Positions 19,520 through 27,864 of a stretch of DNA of 64,000 nt are shown in pieces. A program made the position numbers and the translations under genes. The notes under the pieces are model-generated. The model was given only the letters and a program-made list of their open reading frames with translations, was not told the origin of the DNA and ran no database searches. The DNA is from FEN-299 sp963727765. Lineage in GTDB: Bacteria; Acidobacteriota; Vicinamibacteria; Vicinamibacterales; Fen-181. The stretch covers positions 434,001 to 498,000 of the forward strand of contig CAVSGZ010000007.1 of NCBI GenBank assembly GCA_963727765.1. Direction: 5' to 3'. How positions within the stretch are numbered: the first letter of the stretch is position 1; each line of letters begins with the position of its first letter.

Positions 19520-20320
19520 ATGCATCCAGTTGTTGCCCTCCTCACCGATTTCGGCGTTCGTGATCACTACGCGGGCACGATGAAGGGGGTGATCCTCGGC
19601 GTCTGCCCGGAGGTGACCCTGGTCGATGTCTCGCACGACGTGCCCCCGCACGACGTGCTGACGGCCGCGCTCGAACTGGCGGCCTGCTACAAGTTCTTCC
19701 CGGCCGGCACGATCTTCCTCGTGGTCGTGGATCCCGGCGTCGGGTCTGCGCGCCGGCCGCTGGCCGCCGAGGCGGGCGACTATCGATTCGTCGCGCCAGA
19801 CAACGGGGTGCTGTCGGCCGTCTTCAAGGAAGTCCCGCCCAAGCGCGTCGTCGAACTGTCGGAGCGCCGGTTCGCGCGGCCGACGGTGAGCCACACGTTC
19901 GAGGGGCGGGACCGGTTCGCCCCGGCCGCCGGCTGGCTGGCCAAAGGTGTCGAACTCAAGGCGCTCGGGCGGACGCTGACCGACTACCTGCGCCTGGCGA
20001 TCCCCGACCCGGTCGCCACCGAGACGGAAGTGCGAGGTGAGGTCCTGCGGGTGGACGGGTTCGGCAACCTGATCACCAACATCGACCGCCGGTCGTTCGA
20101 GCGCCTGGGACGGCTGGGCGAGGTCACGCTCGAGATCAGGGCGGGGGACCACCTGGTCGGGCGCATGGTCAGCACGTACTGGGAGATCGCGCCCGACGAG
20201 GTGTGCAGCCTCTTCGGGAGCACCGAACACCTGGAGATCGCGGCCAACGCGAGCAGCGCGGCCGAGACACTCCACCTCGGCCGCGGCGCCGCTGTCGCCG
20301 TGATCCGGACACCACGATGA
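19520..20320 (+). CDS. SAM hydroxide adenosyltransferase (DUF62 family)
   Basis: 266 residues. LLTDFG at the N-terminus, VVDPGVGS, GRDRFAPAAGWL and GNLITNI are the family's SAM- and water-binding motifs. Members split S-adenosylmethionine into adenosine and methionine; halogenases of the same fold are distinguished by an insertion that I do not see here. The stop codon overlaps the next start (ATGA). Confidence 0.88.
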   Translation: MHPVVALLTDFGVRDHYAGTMKGVILGVCPEVTLVDVSHDVPPHDVLTAALELAACYKFFPAGTIFLVVVDPGVGSARRPLAAEAGDYRFVAPDNGVLSAVFKEVPPKRVVELSERRFARPTVSHTFEGRDRFAPAAGWLAKGVELKALGRTLTDYLRLAIPDPVATETEVRGEVLRVDGFGNLITNIDRRSFERLGRLGEVTLEIRAGDHLVGRMVSTYWEIAPDEVCSLFGSTEHLEIAANASSAAETLHLGRGAAVAVIRTPR

Positions 20321-21534
20321 ATTTCGATTTGAGCGACGATCACCGGCTGCTCGAAGGAAGCGTGCGCGAGTGGGGCGCGCGGGAAGTGGCCCCGCGGATT
20401 CGCGAGCTCGATCGGCAGCATCGCTTCGACCCGGCCATCCTCACCCGGATGGCCGAACTCGGCCTGCTGGGCGCGTCGATCCCGGTCGAACTGGGCGGCA
20501 GTGGGACCGATTACATCGGCCTGGGCCTGGCCAGCGAGGAGCTCGAGTACGTCGACACCTCGCTGCGCGTCATCCTGTCGGTCCACGTGGGCCTCAACAG
20601 CCTGACGCTGCTGTCGTGGGGGACCGAGGATCAGAAGCGCCGCTACCTCGTGCCCCAGGCCGAGGGGCGGAAGATCGCCACCTTCGGCCTGACCGAGCCT
20701 GCGGCGGGCAGCGACGCCCGCGGCATCCAGACGGTGGCCGAGAAGAAGGGCGACCGCTACGTCCTCACGGGCGAGAAGATGTGGATCTCGCTCGCGGACG
20801 TGGCGGACCACTTCCTGGTGTTCGCCTGGTCGGACCTCGACAAGAAGAGACGTCGCGACCCGTCCGGCATGTCGGCGTTCATCGTCGAGCGCGCCTACAG
20901 GGGATTCAGCAGCGGCACGCTGAAGGAGAAGTGGGGCATCCTGGCCGGGAATACCGGCTTCTTCAAGATGGAAGACGTGGAAGTCCCCGAGGAGAACGTC
21001 GTCGGACGTCCGGGAGAGGGTTTCAAGATCGCGATGTTCGCGCTGGACCAGGGACGCTACACGGTGGCGGCCGGCGCGACAGGGCTCATTCGCGCTTGCC
21101 GCGACGCGTCGGTGAAATACGCCAGGGAGCGCACGACGTTCGGGACCGAGATCGGGCAGCACCAGCTGGTGAAAGAGATGATCGCCCAGATGGAGTCGGA
21201 CTACCAGGCGGCCAGGCTGTTGTGGCTGCGGGCGGGCTGGCTCAAGAACGTCGGCCGGCGGAGCACGCGCGAGACCAGTCTCGCCAAGTGGTTTGCCACG
21301 GTGGCGTCAGAGCGCGCGGCCGGCGACGCCGTCCAGGTCCACGGCGCCAACGGCTATTCGGACGAGTACCCGGTGGGCCGTTTCTACCGGAACTGCAAAG
21401 GGGCGGTCATCTACGAAGGCACGCGGGAAATCCACAAGCTGATGCAGGCCGACTACGTGCTGGGCTACCGCGAGGACCGGCCCACTCGCTGCGCGCTGCC
21501 GCCGTTCGGCGGTGACGCCGTCGGCGATCGCTGA
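20317..21534 (+). CDS. acyl-CoA dehydrogenase
   Basis: 405 residues from ATG 20317. FAD-dependent alpha,beta-desaturation of acyl-CoA. The conserved FGLTEPAAGSD lies in the middle domain; the C-terminal helical domain ends with QVHGANGYSDEYPVGR and IYEGTREIHKL, which contains the expected catalytic Glu. The sequence is closer to the glutaryl-/cyclic-acyl-CoA type than to short-chain enzymes, but substrate is uncertain. Translationally coupled to the gene before it. Confidence 0.9.
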   Translation: MNFDLSDDHRLLEGSVREWGAREVAPRIRELDRQHRFDPAILTRMAELGLLGASIPVELGGSGTDYIGLGLASEELEYVDTSLRVILSVHVGLNSLTLLSWGTEDQKRRYLVPQAEGRKIATFGLTEPAAGSDARGIQTVAEKKGDRYVLTGEKMWISLADVADHFLVFAWSDLDKKRRRDPSGMSAFIVERAYRGFSSGTLKEKWGILAGNTGFFKMEDVEVPEENVVGRPGEGFKIAMFALDQGRYTVAAGATGLIRACRDASVKYARERTTFGTEIGQHQLVKEMIAQMESDYQAARLLWLRAGWLKNVGRRSTRETSLAKWFATVASERAAGDAVQVHGANGYSDEYPVGRFYRNCKGAVIYEGTREIHKLMQADYVLGYREDRPTRCALPPFGGDAVGDR

Positions 21535-21592
21535 GGGGCGGACGGCGCACCGCCTCATCGACCGAAGGCGCCGCCGGCTCGGCTGTTGATGG

Positions 21593-21598
21593 TAGAGT
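21593..21598 (+). promoter_or_regulatory. possible -10 of tsaC, leaderless layout
   Basis: TAGAGT ends 7 nt before GTG 21606. There is no ribosome-binding site in front of the gene. Confidence 0.35.
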
Positions 21599-21605
21599 GG
21601 ACGAC

Positions 21606-22232
21606 GTGGAGAGGGTGACGATATCGCCCACCGACCCTGACCCCAGGATTCTCGCCGCGGCTGCCGACGTGCTGTCGCACGGCGGCCTGGTGGTATTTCC
21701 AACGGACACGCTCTACGGCCTGGCCGCCGATCCCAGGGACGCCGCTGCCGTCGAGCGAGTATTCCGCCTCAAGGGGCGTTCGACGACCGAGGCGCTCCCC
21801 CTTATTGCCGCCAGTCTCGAGCAGGTGGACCGCTCGCTGGGCTTGCTCTCCGGGCGGACGAGGAGGCTTGCCGAACGCTTCTGGCCGGGACCCCTGACGC
21901 TCGTCGTCGAGGCCGGAACGCGGATCGTTCCGGCGGTCCTCGGCGACGCCGACGCGGTGGCGATCAGGGTGCCGGACCACGCCGTGGCGCGCGGCCTGAG
22001 CGAGGGACTGGGTTTCCCAATCGTCTCGACGAGCGCGAACCGCTCGGGACGGCCGGCTCCGTCGGCGGCCGACGTGGCCGCCGAGGAGATCGGCGACGCG
22101 GTGGACATGGTCATCGATGCCGGGCCGGTCGCGGGTGGAGAGCCCTCGACCATCGTGGATGCCAGGGGAGACGGAGTGAGACTGATCAGGGCCGGCGCCA
22201 TTTCGTTAGCGCTCGTGCTGGAGGTGCGGTGA
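21606..22232 (+). CDS. tsaC: threonylcarbamoyl-AMP synthase (TsaC/Sua5 family)
   Basis: About 208 residues. Makes threonylcarbamoyl-AMP for the t6A37 modification of ANN-decoding tRNAs. The YrdC fold is shown by VVFPTDTLYGLAADP, FRLKGRS, FWPGPLTLV, AIRVPDH, STSANRSG and PSTIVD. GTG 21606 was chosen because a TAGAGT element sits 7 nt upstream; GTG 21597 is also in frame. The stop overlaps the start of hflX (GTGA). Confidence 0.92.
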   Translation: MERVTISPTDPDPRILAAAADVLSHGGLVVFPTDTLYGLAADPRDAAAVERVFRLKGRSTTEALPLIAASLEQVDRSLGLLSGRTRRLAERFWPGPLTLVVEAGTRIVPAVLGDADAVAIRVPDHAVARGLSEGLGFPIVSTSANRSGRPAPSAADVAAEEIGDAVDMVIDAGPVAGGEPSTIVDARGDGVRLIRAGAISLALVLEVR

Positions 22233-23494
22233 GAGCCGAGCGCGCCGCGCTGGTGGGCCTGATCACCGGGCCGGTCCGACGCCTGGAGGCCGAGCGTTCG
22301 TTGGACGAGCTGGCCGGCCTGGCCACGACGGCCGGCGCCGCCGTCGCGCTGCGCGTGCTGCAGGAGCGCGTTCGGCCCGATGCGGCGACGTTCCTGGGCA
22401 GCGGCAAGCTGGCGTCACTGACCGTCGCGTGCGACGAGGCCGACGTCGATCTGGTAGTGTTCGACAACGAGCTGACGCCGGCGCAACTGCGGCAGATCGA
22501 GGCGCGGCTGGGGCTGAAGGTGATCGACCGCACCCAGCTCATTCTCGACATCTTCGCCGCGCGGGCGCGAACCAGGGAGGGGAAGCTGCAGGTCGAGCTG
22601 GCCCAGCTCAAGTACCTGATGCCCAGGCTCGTCGGCGGGAGCGACTATCTGTCGCGCCTGGGTGGCGGAATTGGCACACGGGGTCCCGGCGAGACGAAGC
22701 TCGAAGCGGACCGCCGCACGATCCGCCAGCGCATCAGTCACTTGAACGGCCAGCTGGAGGAGGTGCGGCGCCGCCGGACGCAGCTCCGCGAACGCCGGCA
22801 CAAGGCGTCGGTGCCGACCGTGGCGCTGGTCGGCTACACCAACGCCGGCAAGACGTCGCTGTTCAACCTGCTGGCGGGCGAGCAGGCGACGGTCTCCGAC
22901 GCCCTGTTCGTGACGCTCGACCCGCTTGTTCGCCGCGTGCGGCTGGCCGACAGCCGCGAGCTGCTCGTCTCGGACACCGTCGGGTTCATCGACCGGCTGC
23001 CGCACACCCTGGTCGCGGCCTTCCGGGCCACGCTCGAAGAGGTGGCGGCGGCGGACCTGCTGGTGCACGTGATCGACGCGGGCACGCCGGCGATGGACCA
23101 GCGCATCGCTGCCGTGCGGCGCACGCTGGAGGAAGTCGGCGCCGGAGGGGTGGCGACGCTGGACGTGTTCAACAAGTGCGACCTGCTTGGCGTGCACGAA
23201 CTCGAGCGTCTGCAGCGAGGTGAACCGGAGGCATCGTGCGTGTCGGCGGCCACGGGCTTCGGCCGCGCCGACCTGCTGGACGCGATATCGGCCCGCCTGG
23301 GCCTGGACGCCTGCCGGCTGGTGATCACGCTGGACCTGGCGACGGAGTCCGACAGGCAGAAGCTGGCGCAGATCTACAGATTTGGCCGCGTGGACCAGCA
23401 GGCCGAGTTCGCGGGACGTGCGCGGATAGAGGCGGAGGTGCCGAGGCGGCTGTGGGAACGCCTGCGGCAGGGAGGCGACCATGTGGAGGCGTAG
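22229..23494 (+). CDS. hflX: ribosome-associated GTPase HflX
   Basis: 421 residues. N-terminal HflX domain (FLGSGK, VVFDNELTPAQLRQIE), the GGIGTRGPGETKLEADRR linker region, and a G domain with P-loop GYTNAGKTSL, G3 DTVGF and G4 NKCD. It splits stalled or stressed 70S ribosomes. Coupled to tsaC, and overlapped at its 3' end by the next gene. Confidence 0.95.
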   Translation: MRAERAALVGLITGPVRRLEAERSLDELAGLATTAGAAVALRVLQERVRPDAATFLGSGKLASLTVACDEADVDLVVFDNELTPAQLRQIEARLGLKVIDRTQLILDIFAARARTREGKLQVELAQLKYLMPRLVGGSDYLSRLGGGIGTRGPGETKLEADRRTIRQRISHLNGQLEEVRRRRTQLRERRHKASVPTVALVGYTNAGKTSLFNLLAGEQATVSDALFVTLDPLVRRVRLADSRELLVSDTVGFIDRLPHTLVAAFRATLEEVAAADLLVHVIDAGTPAMDQRIAAVRRTLEEVGAGGVATLDVFNKCDLLGVHELERLQRGEPEASCVSAATGFGRADLLDAISARLGLDACRLVITLDLATESDRQKLAQIYRFGRVDQQAEFAGRARIEAEVPRRLWERLRQGGDHVEA

Positions 23495-24836
23495 GGGAGC
23501 GTGCCTGACGATCCTGCTCGTCGTCGGGATGCTGGCGGGATGCGCGCCCAAGGTGGCGCCACCGCCCTCGGGCGCCTCGCTGCGCTATCCGGACTTCGTG
23601 TTCCCGGCGACGCCGGCGGCGCTCTCGAGAGCCGGGCAGTCTTCCGGGTTGCTGCGGGGCTGGCAACTGCTCCAGTCCGGCGACACGGCCGCCGCGCGCC
23701 AGGAGTTCTCGCGGGTGCTTCGCGCGAACGCCGGGTTCTATCCGGCCAATGCCGGCCTCGGATACGTCAGTCTTGCCGAGAAGCGCTACGCCGACGCGGT
23801 TGACTGGTTCAGCCGCGCGCTGACACATGACGCGCGCTACGTGCCGGCGCTGGTCGGCCGCGGCGACGCCCTGGCGGGCGCTGGCCGGGTCGATGAGTCC
23901 CTCGCCGATCTCGAAGCCGCGGTGGCGGCGGATCCTTCGCTGACCGACGTGCGGCGACGGATGGAGGTCCTGGCGTTCCGCCATCAGCAGGAGAGGCTTC
24001 AGGCCGCGCGCGAGGCAGCGGCCGCCGGGCGTCTCGACGAAGCGGCTGCCGACTATCAGCGCGCGGTCGCGAGGTCGCCTGACTCCGGGTTGCTCTACCG
24101 TGAACTGGCGGAGGTCGAACGCCGGCAGGGCAAGTTCGATCAGGCCGCCGGGCACCTGCGCAAGGCCGCCTCGCTCGAGCCGTCGGACGCACGGACGTTC
24201 GTGCAGCTCGGCCAGGTTCTCGAGGTGCAGGGAGATTTCGGCGCAGCAGCCGACGCCTACGCGCGTGCGGTGGAACTCGAGCCGGACGCGGCAATCTCCG
24301 CTCGGGCGGCGGCGGCAAGGGCCCGTGCCCACGTCGCGCGAATGCCCGAGCAGTTCCAGGCGATCGTCACGGCGGCACGGGTCACTCGTGCTGACGTCGC
24401 CGCGCTGATGGGTGCCCGGCTTGGTTCACTGCTCGATTCCGCGCCGCGCCGAGATGCGGTCGTCCTGACCGACGTCCGGGGGAACTGGGCCGCCCCCTGG
24501 ATCATGACCGTCGTCCGCGCGGGCGTGATGGAGCCGTATCCGAATCACGCGTTCGGGCCCAACGACCCGGTGTCGCGCATCGAACTGGCGCAGGTCGCGA
24601 GCCGGGTGCTGGAACTGATCGCGGCGAAGCGCCCGAAGCTCGCGCAAGGGTGGCGGTCAGCGCGACCGCGAATCGCGGACGTCCCGTTCGGCCACCTGGG
24701 CTACCCGGCGGTGGCGCTCGTGATCGGGGCCGGGGTGATGCCGCTCGCCGAGGGTGCGGCCTTCGTGCCTGCGCGCCCGGTGTCCGGGGTTGAAGCCATT
24801 GACGTCGTTTCCCGTCTCGAGGGGCTGCCCAGATGA
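23481..24836 (+). CDS. lipoprotein with TPR repeats and C-terminal SLH-like domain
   Basis: 451 residues. A lipoprotein signal with lipobox LAGC (Cys about residue 21) anchors it in the envelope. Residues ~55-290 form TPR repeats (ALSRAGQ..., GLGYVSLAEKRYADAVDWF). Residues ~330-445 resemble S-layer-homology repeats: VLTDVRGNWAAPWI, then GVMEPYPNHAFGPNDPVSRIELAQV, and PRIADVPFGHLGYPAV. SLH domains bind cell-wall polymers, so a peptidoglycan-linked scaffold is possible. Overlaps hflX by 14 nt and pgsA by 4 nt. Confidence 0.75.
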   Translation: MWRRRGACLTILLVVGMLAGCAPKVAPPPSGASLRYPDFVFPATPAALSRAGQSSGLLRGWQLLQSGDTAAARQEFSRVLRANAGFYPANAGLGYVSLAEKRYADAVDWFSRALTHDARYVPALVGRGDALAGAGRVDESLADLEAAVAADPSLTDVRRRMEVLAFRHQQERLQAAREAAAAGRLDEAAADYQRAVARSPDSGLLYRELAEVERRQGKFDQAAGHLRKAASLEPSDARTFVQLGQVLEVQGDFGAAADAYARAVELEPDAAISARAAAARARAHVARMPEQFQAIVTAARVTRADVAALMGARLGSLLDSAPRRDAVVLTDVRGNWAAPWIMTVVRAGVMEPYPNHAFGPNDPVSRIELAQVASRVLELIAAKRPKLAQGWRSARPRIADVPFGHLGYPAVALVIGAGVMPLAEGAAFVPARPVSGVEAIDVVSRLEGLPR

Positions 24837-25405
24837 CCAAATGGACTGTCGCCAACCAGCTGACGCTGCTGCGGATGCTGCTGATTCCGGCCTTCGTCAT
24901 CATGATCGTGTACGGCAGGCCTGGATGGGCGCTCGTCACTTTCTGCGTGGCCGGCATCACTGATGGCCTCGACGGGCTCATCGCCAGGCGGGCCGGGCAG
25001 AAGACGAGCCTGGGTGCGTGGCTCGATCCGATGGCGGACAAGCTGCTGCTGGTTACCACCTTCGTGGTGCTGACGGTGCCGGGCACGGGTCTGGTGAACC
25101 GGTTCCCGTTCTGGTTGACGATCCTGGTGATCACGCGGGACGTGGTGATCGTGACCACTGTCGCGATCGTGACGGCGGTGATGGGGGTCCGGACGTTCCG
25201 CCCGTCGATCTACGGGAAGACAGCGACGGCGGTGTACCTGGTGAGCTGTGTGGTCCTGATGTGGTTCAACTACCTCGGGCGCACGTCTATCCTGGTTGAT
25301 GCCGGGGTCTGGACGTCACTGGCGATCACGCTGATCTCCGGCTTCCACTACATCGCGCATGCGGCGCGGATCATCAACGCTCAGGCACCTCACGACCGCA
25401 CGTAG
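24833..25405 (+). CDS. pgsA: CDP-diacylglycerol-glycerol-3-phosphate 3-phosphatidyltransferase
   Basis: 190 residues, integral membrane. The CDP-alcohol phosphotransferase signature DG-AR-G-D-D is present as DGLDGLIARRAGQ, then GAWLDPMADK (about 44-70). It makes phosphatidylglycerol phosphate, the committed step to acidic phospholipids. Overlaps the lipoprotein gene by 4 nt. Several hydrophobic segments follow. Confidence 0.92.
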   Translation: MTKWTVANQLTLLRMLLIPAFVIMIVYGRPGWALVTFCVAGITDGLDGLIARRAGQKTSLGAWLDPMADKLLLVTTFVVLTVPGTGLVNRFPFWLTILVITRDVVIVTTVAIVTAVMGVRTFRPSIYGKTATAVYLVSCVVLMWFNYLGRTSILVDAGVWTSLAITLISGFHYIAHAARIINAQAPHDRT

Positions 25406-25497
25406 AGAATGTTCTCATCGTGCGATCTTGCGATCGTCCGATCTCACGGCCGTACTTCGTACTTCGCAAGATCGCGAGATTCTCAGCTCGCGAGATG
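25405..25497. repeat. mosaic of short inverted and direct repeats between convergent genes
   Basis: GAGAA-TG-TTCTC palindrome (25405-25416); GATCTTGCGA (25424-25433) with its complement TCGCAAGATC (25464-25473); GTACTTC twice in tandem (25452-25465); TCGCGAGAT twice (25472-25480, 25488-25496). No coding sequence. The long inverted pair could act as a bidirectional terminator. Confidence 0.6.
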
Positions 25498-25506
25498 GCC
25501 CGCCGT

Positions 25507-26448
25507 CTATGCGTCCAGCTTCTTCCTGAAGTAGGCGATGGTCTGCTCGAGGCCGCGCTCGAGATCCACCTTCGGTTCCCACCCGAGCAGGGTGCGCGCT
25601 TTCGTGATGTCCGGCTGTCGGACCTTCGGGTCGTCGACCGGCAGATCGCGATAGACGAGACGGCTGTCCGACCCGGTCATCCGGACGATCGTCCGCGCGA
25701 TCCCCTCGACCGTCAGCTCGACGGGATTCCCGATGTTGACCGGCTCGTTCACGGCCGACGTCATCAAGCGAATCACGCCATCGACGAGGTCCGTGATGTA
25801 GGTGAAGCTGCGCGTCTGCTGCCCGTCGCCGAAGATCGTGATGTCCTCGCCCCTGAGGGCCTGGGGGATGAACGTCGGCACGGCACGGCCATCGTTGACC
25901 CGCATCCGGGGGCCGTAGGTGTTGAAGATCCGGACGATCTTCGCGTCCACGCCGTGATACCTGTGGTAGGCCATCGTCATGGCCTCGGCGAACCGCTTGG
26001 CTTCGTCGTACACGCCTCGCGGCCCGACCGGGTTCACGTTGCCCCAGTAGGTCTCGCGCTGGGGATGTTCGAGCGGGTCGCCGTAGACCTCGGAGGTCGA
26101 GGCCAGCACGAAGCGCGCGTTCTTGGCCTTGGCCAGGCCGAGCGCCTTGTGCGTGCCGAGCGCCCCGACCTTCAGCGTGGGAATCGGCCACCGCAGGTAG
26201 TCGAGCGGGCTGGCCGGGCTCGCCCAGTGCAGCACGGCGTCGACGGGACCGTCGATGTAGATGTAGTTGGTGACGTCGTGCTTGATGAACAGGAAGTCCC
26301 GGTTCGCCAGGTGCGAGACGTTGGCGATGTCGCCGGTCAGCAGGTTGTCGATGCCGACCACTGCGTAGCCGAGATCGAGCAGCGTTTCGGCCAGGTGGGA
26401 TCCGATGAAGCCCGCGACCCCCGTAATGACGACGCGTGGTTTGCTCAT
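25507..26448 (-). CDS. UDP-glucuronate decarboxylase (UDP-xylose synthase), extended SDR
   Basis: 313 residues. Rossmann motif GVAGFIGSHLAE, the ASPASPLDYLRWPI loop typical of UXS enzymes, STSEVYGDP and the catalytic Tyr-Lys pair in YDEAKRFAE. It converts UDP-glucuronate to UDP-xylose; UDP-glucose dehydrogenase at 27865 would supply the substrate. Overlaps the GT4 gene by 4 nt. Confidence 0.88.
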   Translation of the reverse strand: MSKPRVVITGVAGFIGSHLAETLLDLGYAVVGIDNLLTGDIANVSHLANRDFLFIKHDVTNYIYIDGPVDAVLHWASPASPLDYLRWPIPTLKVGALGTHKALGLAKAKNARFVLASTSEVYGDPLEHPQRETYWGNVNPVGPRGVYDEAKRFAEAMTMAYHRYHGVDAKIVRIFNTYGPRMRVNDGRAVPTFIPQALRGEDITIFGDGQQTRSFTYITDLVDGVIRLMTSAVNEPVNIGNPVELTVEGIARTIVRMTGSDSRLVYRDLPVDDPKVRQPDITKARTLLGWEPKVDLERGLEQTIAYFRKKLDA

Positions 26449-27572
26449 AGAGGTTCGGCCCGCTCCAGGACGTCAGTGTATACCGCGTGAATCTGTTCGA
26501 CCGACCGCGCCCACGAGAACTCGCGCGCGCGGGCCATGCCGCTCCGCCTGAGCGTGGCGCGCAGGGCCTCGTCGGTCAGCGCCTTGCGCATTCCCTCGGC
26601 GATCGAGGCGGTGCTGTACGGATCGACGAGCACCGCGGCATCGCCAACCACCTCGGGCAGCGACGACACGTTGGAGGTGACGACCGGCGTGCCGACGTAC
26701 ATCGCCTCGAGCGGCGGGAGGCCGAACCCCTCGTAGAGCGACGGAAACACGAACACGCCGGCCAGCCTGTAGAGCACCGCCAGCGTGGCCGGGGCGACAA
26801 AGCCCAGGAACCGCACGTGCTTGTGCAGCTTGTGGGTGTGCACGGCCCGGCGCAGGCCCTGGTAGCGGGAGATCTCGTCGCCGATGATCACAAGGGTCAG
26901 CGATTCGAACGCTGTCTCCTGCCTGAGTTCCCGGAACGCTTCGATCAGTCGCTCGAGGTTCTTGTGCGGCTTGATGTTCCCGACGTACAGGGCGAACGGG
27001 TTCTTCAACTGATAACGGTTGCGCACCCGCTCGAAATCCTCGGCCGCCGGAGGCACGGTCAGGCGCTCGTCGATGGCGTTGTAGATCACCGTGACCTTGT
27101 CGGCGGGAATCCGAAAGCGCCGGAGGATGTCCTGCTTGGATGTCTCCGAGACCGTGAGCACCCGGTCCGACCGGTGCGTGGCCACCCACAACTGGACCTT
27201 GGCGTAGAAGTGGGACACGCGGCCCGGGAAGTACTGCGGGAACATCAGGTGGATGCAGTCGTGGATCGTGACCACCGACCGGCAGTGGATCGCGGGCGGA
27301 AGGACGTAGTGGGGCGAGTGGAACAGATCGACCCGCTCTCGCCGGAGGGTCACCGGGATGCGCACCTGTTCGGCTACGGTGTTGGGGGCTGCCGGCTCCT
27401 CGATGAGCCGGAAGTTGCCGCTGGGAACCTGGATCCGGCCGTGGTCCTGTGGCCGGCAGAGCAGCAGGTACTCGGTCACCTGGTCGATGCGCGCCAGATG
27501 ATGGACAAGGTTCCGGACGTAGGTGCCGATGCCGAAGTCCTGGTACCTGCGGATGTCGATCGCGATTCGCAC
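26445..27572 (-). CDS. GT4-family glycosyltransferase
   Basis: 375 residues. N-terminal Rossmann domain (GIGTYVRNLV; FHSPHYVLPP), then the C-terminal donor domain with NIKPHKNLERLIEAF and FPSLYEGFGLPPLEAM (E-x7-E). GT-B retaining transferase that probably adds a sugar to an exported polysaccharide; the pairing with uxs suggests xylose or a related sugar, which is inference. Confidence 0.88.
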   Translation of the reverse strand: MRIAIDIRRYQDFGIGTYVRNLVHHLARIDQVTEYLLLCRPQDHGRIQVPSGNFRLIEEPAAPNTVAEQVRIPVTLRRERVDLFHSPHYVLPPAIHCRSVVTIHDCIHLMFPQYFPGRVSHFYAKVQLWVATHRSDRVLTVSETSKQDILRRFRIPADKVTVIYNAIDERLTVPPAAEDFERVRNRYQLKNPFALYVGNIKPHKNLERLIEAFRELRQETAFESLTLVIIGDEISRYQGLRRAVHTHKLHKHVRFLGFVAPATLAVLYRLAGVFVFPSLYEGFGLPPLEAMYVGTPVVTSNVSSLPEVVGDAAVLVDPYSTASIAEGMRKALTDEALRATLRRSGMARAREFSWARSVEQIHAVYTDVLERAEPL

Positions 27573-27779
27573 GGCTCATGATACCGGAAGTCGGGCTCCG
27601 ATCATCCCTGCTCAGCTGGGCTCCAAGAGGCGGGCGGCGACGTGGCGCCCGGATGCCCGGGAGCAGCATTCCTTCTGGCGACCGCGTCCTCATCGGCCCT
27701 GAAGTGAGAGCATCCGGCCAGGTCGAGGCGTCGTGGAGGAGAGGAGCGTGATGGTGTTAAGTGCTTGCGTATCAGTAGC

Positions 27780-27808
27780 TTGACAGGTATGCCACGTTGT
27801 GTTAGCGT
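27780..27808 (+). promoter_or_regulatory. promoter of ugd
   Basis: TTGACA (27780-27785), 17-nt spacer, TAGCGT (27803-27808). The gene starts at 27865. The 292-nt gap between the divergent GT4 and ugd genes holds no open reading frame that I can support. Confidence 0.45.
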
Positions 27809-27864
27809 TGCGATTTCGAGGCCTGCATGCCTCGATGACGGTATCGGGACAGGAGCCGAACGGG

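Noticed and set aside
25405..25497. CRISPR-like array
   Set aside because: Repeats are 7-10 nt, irregularly spaced and only two copies each; no cas genes in the window.
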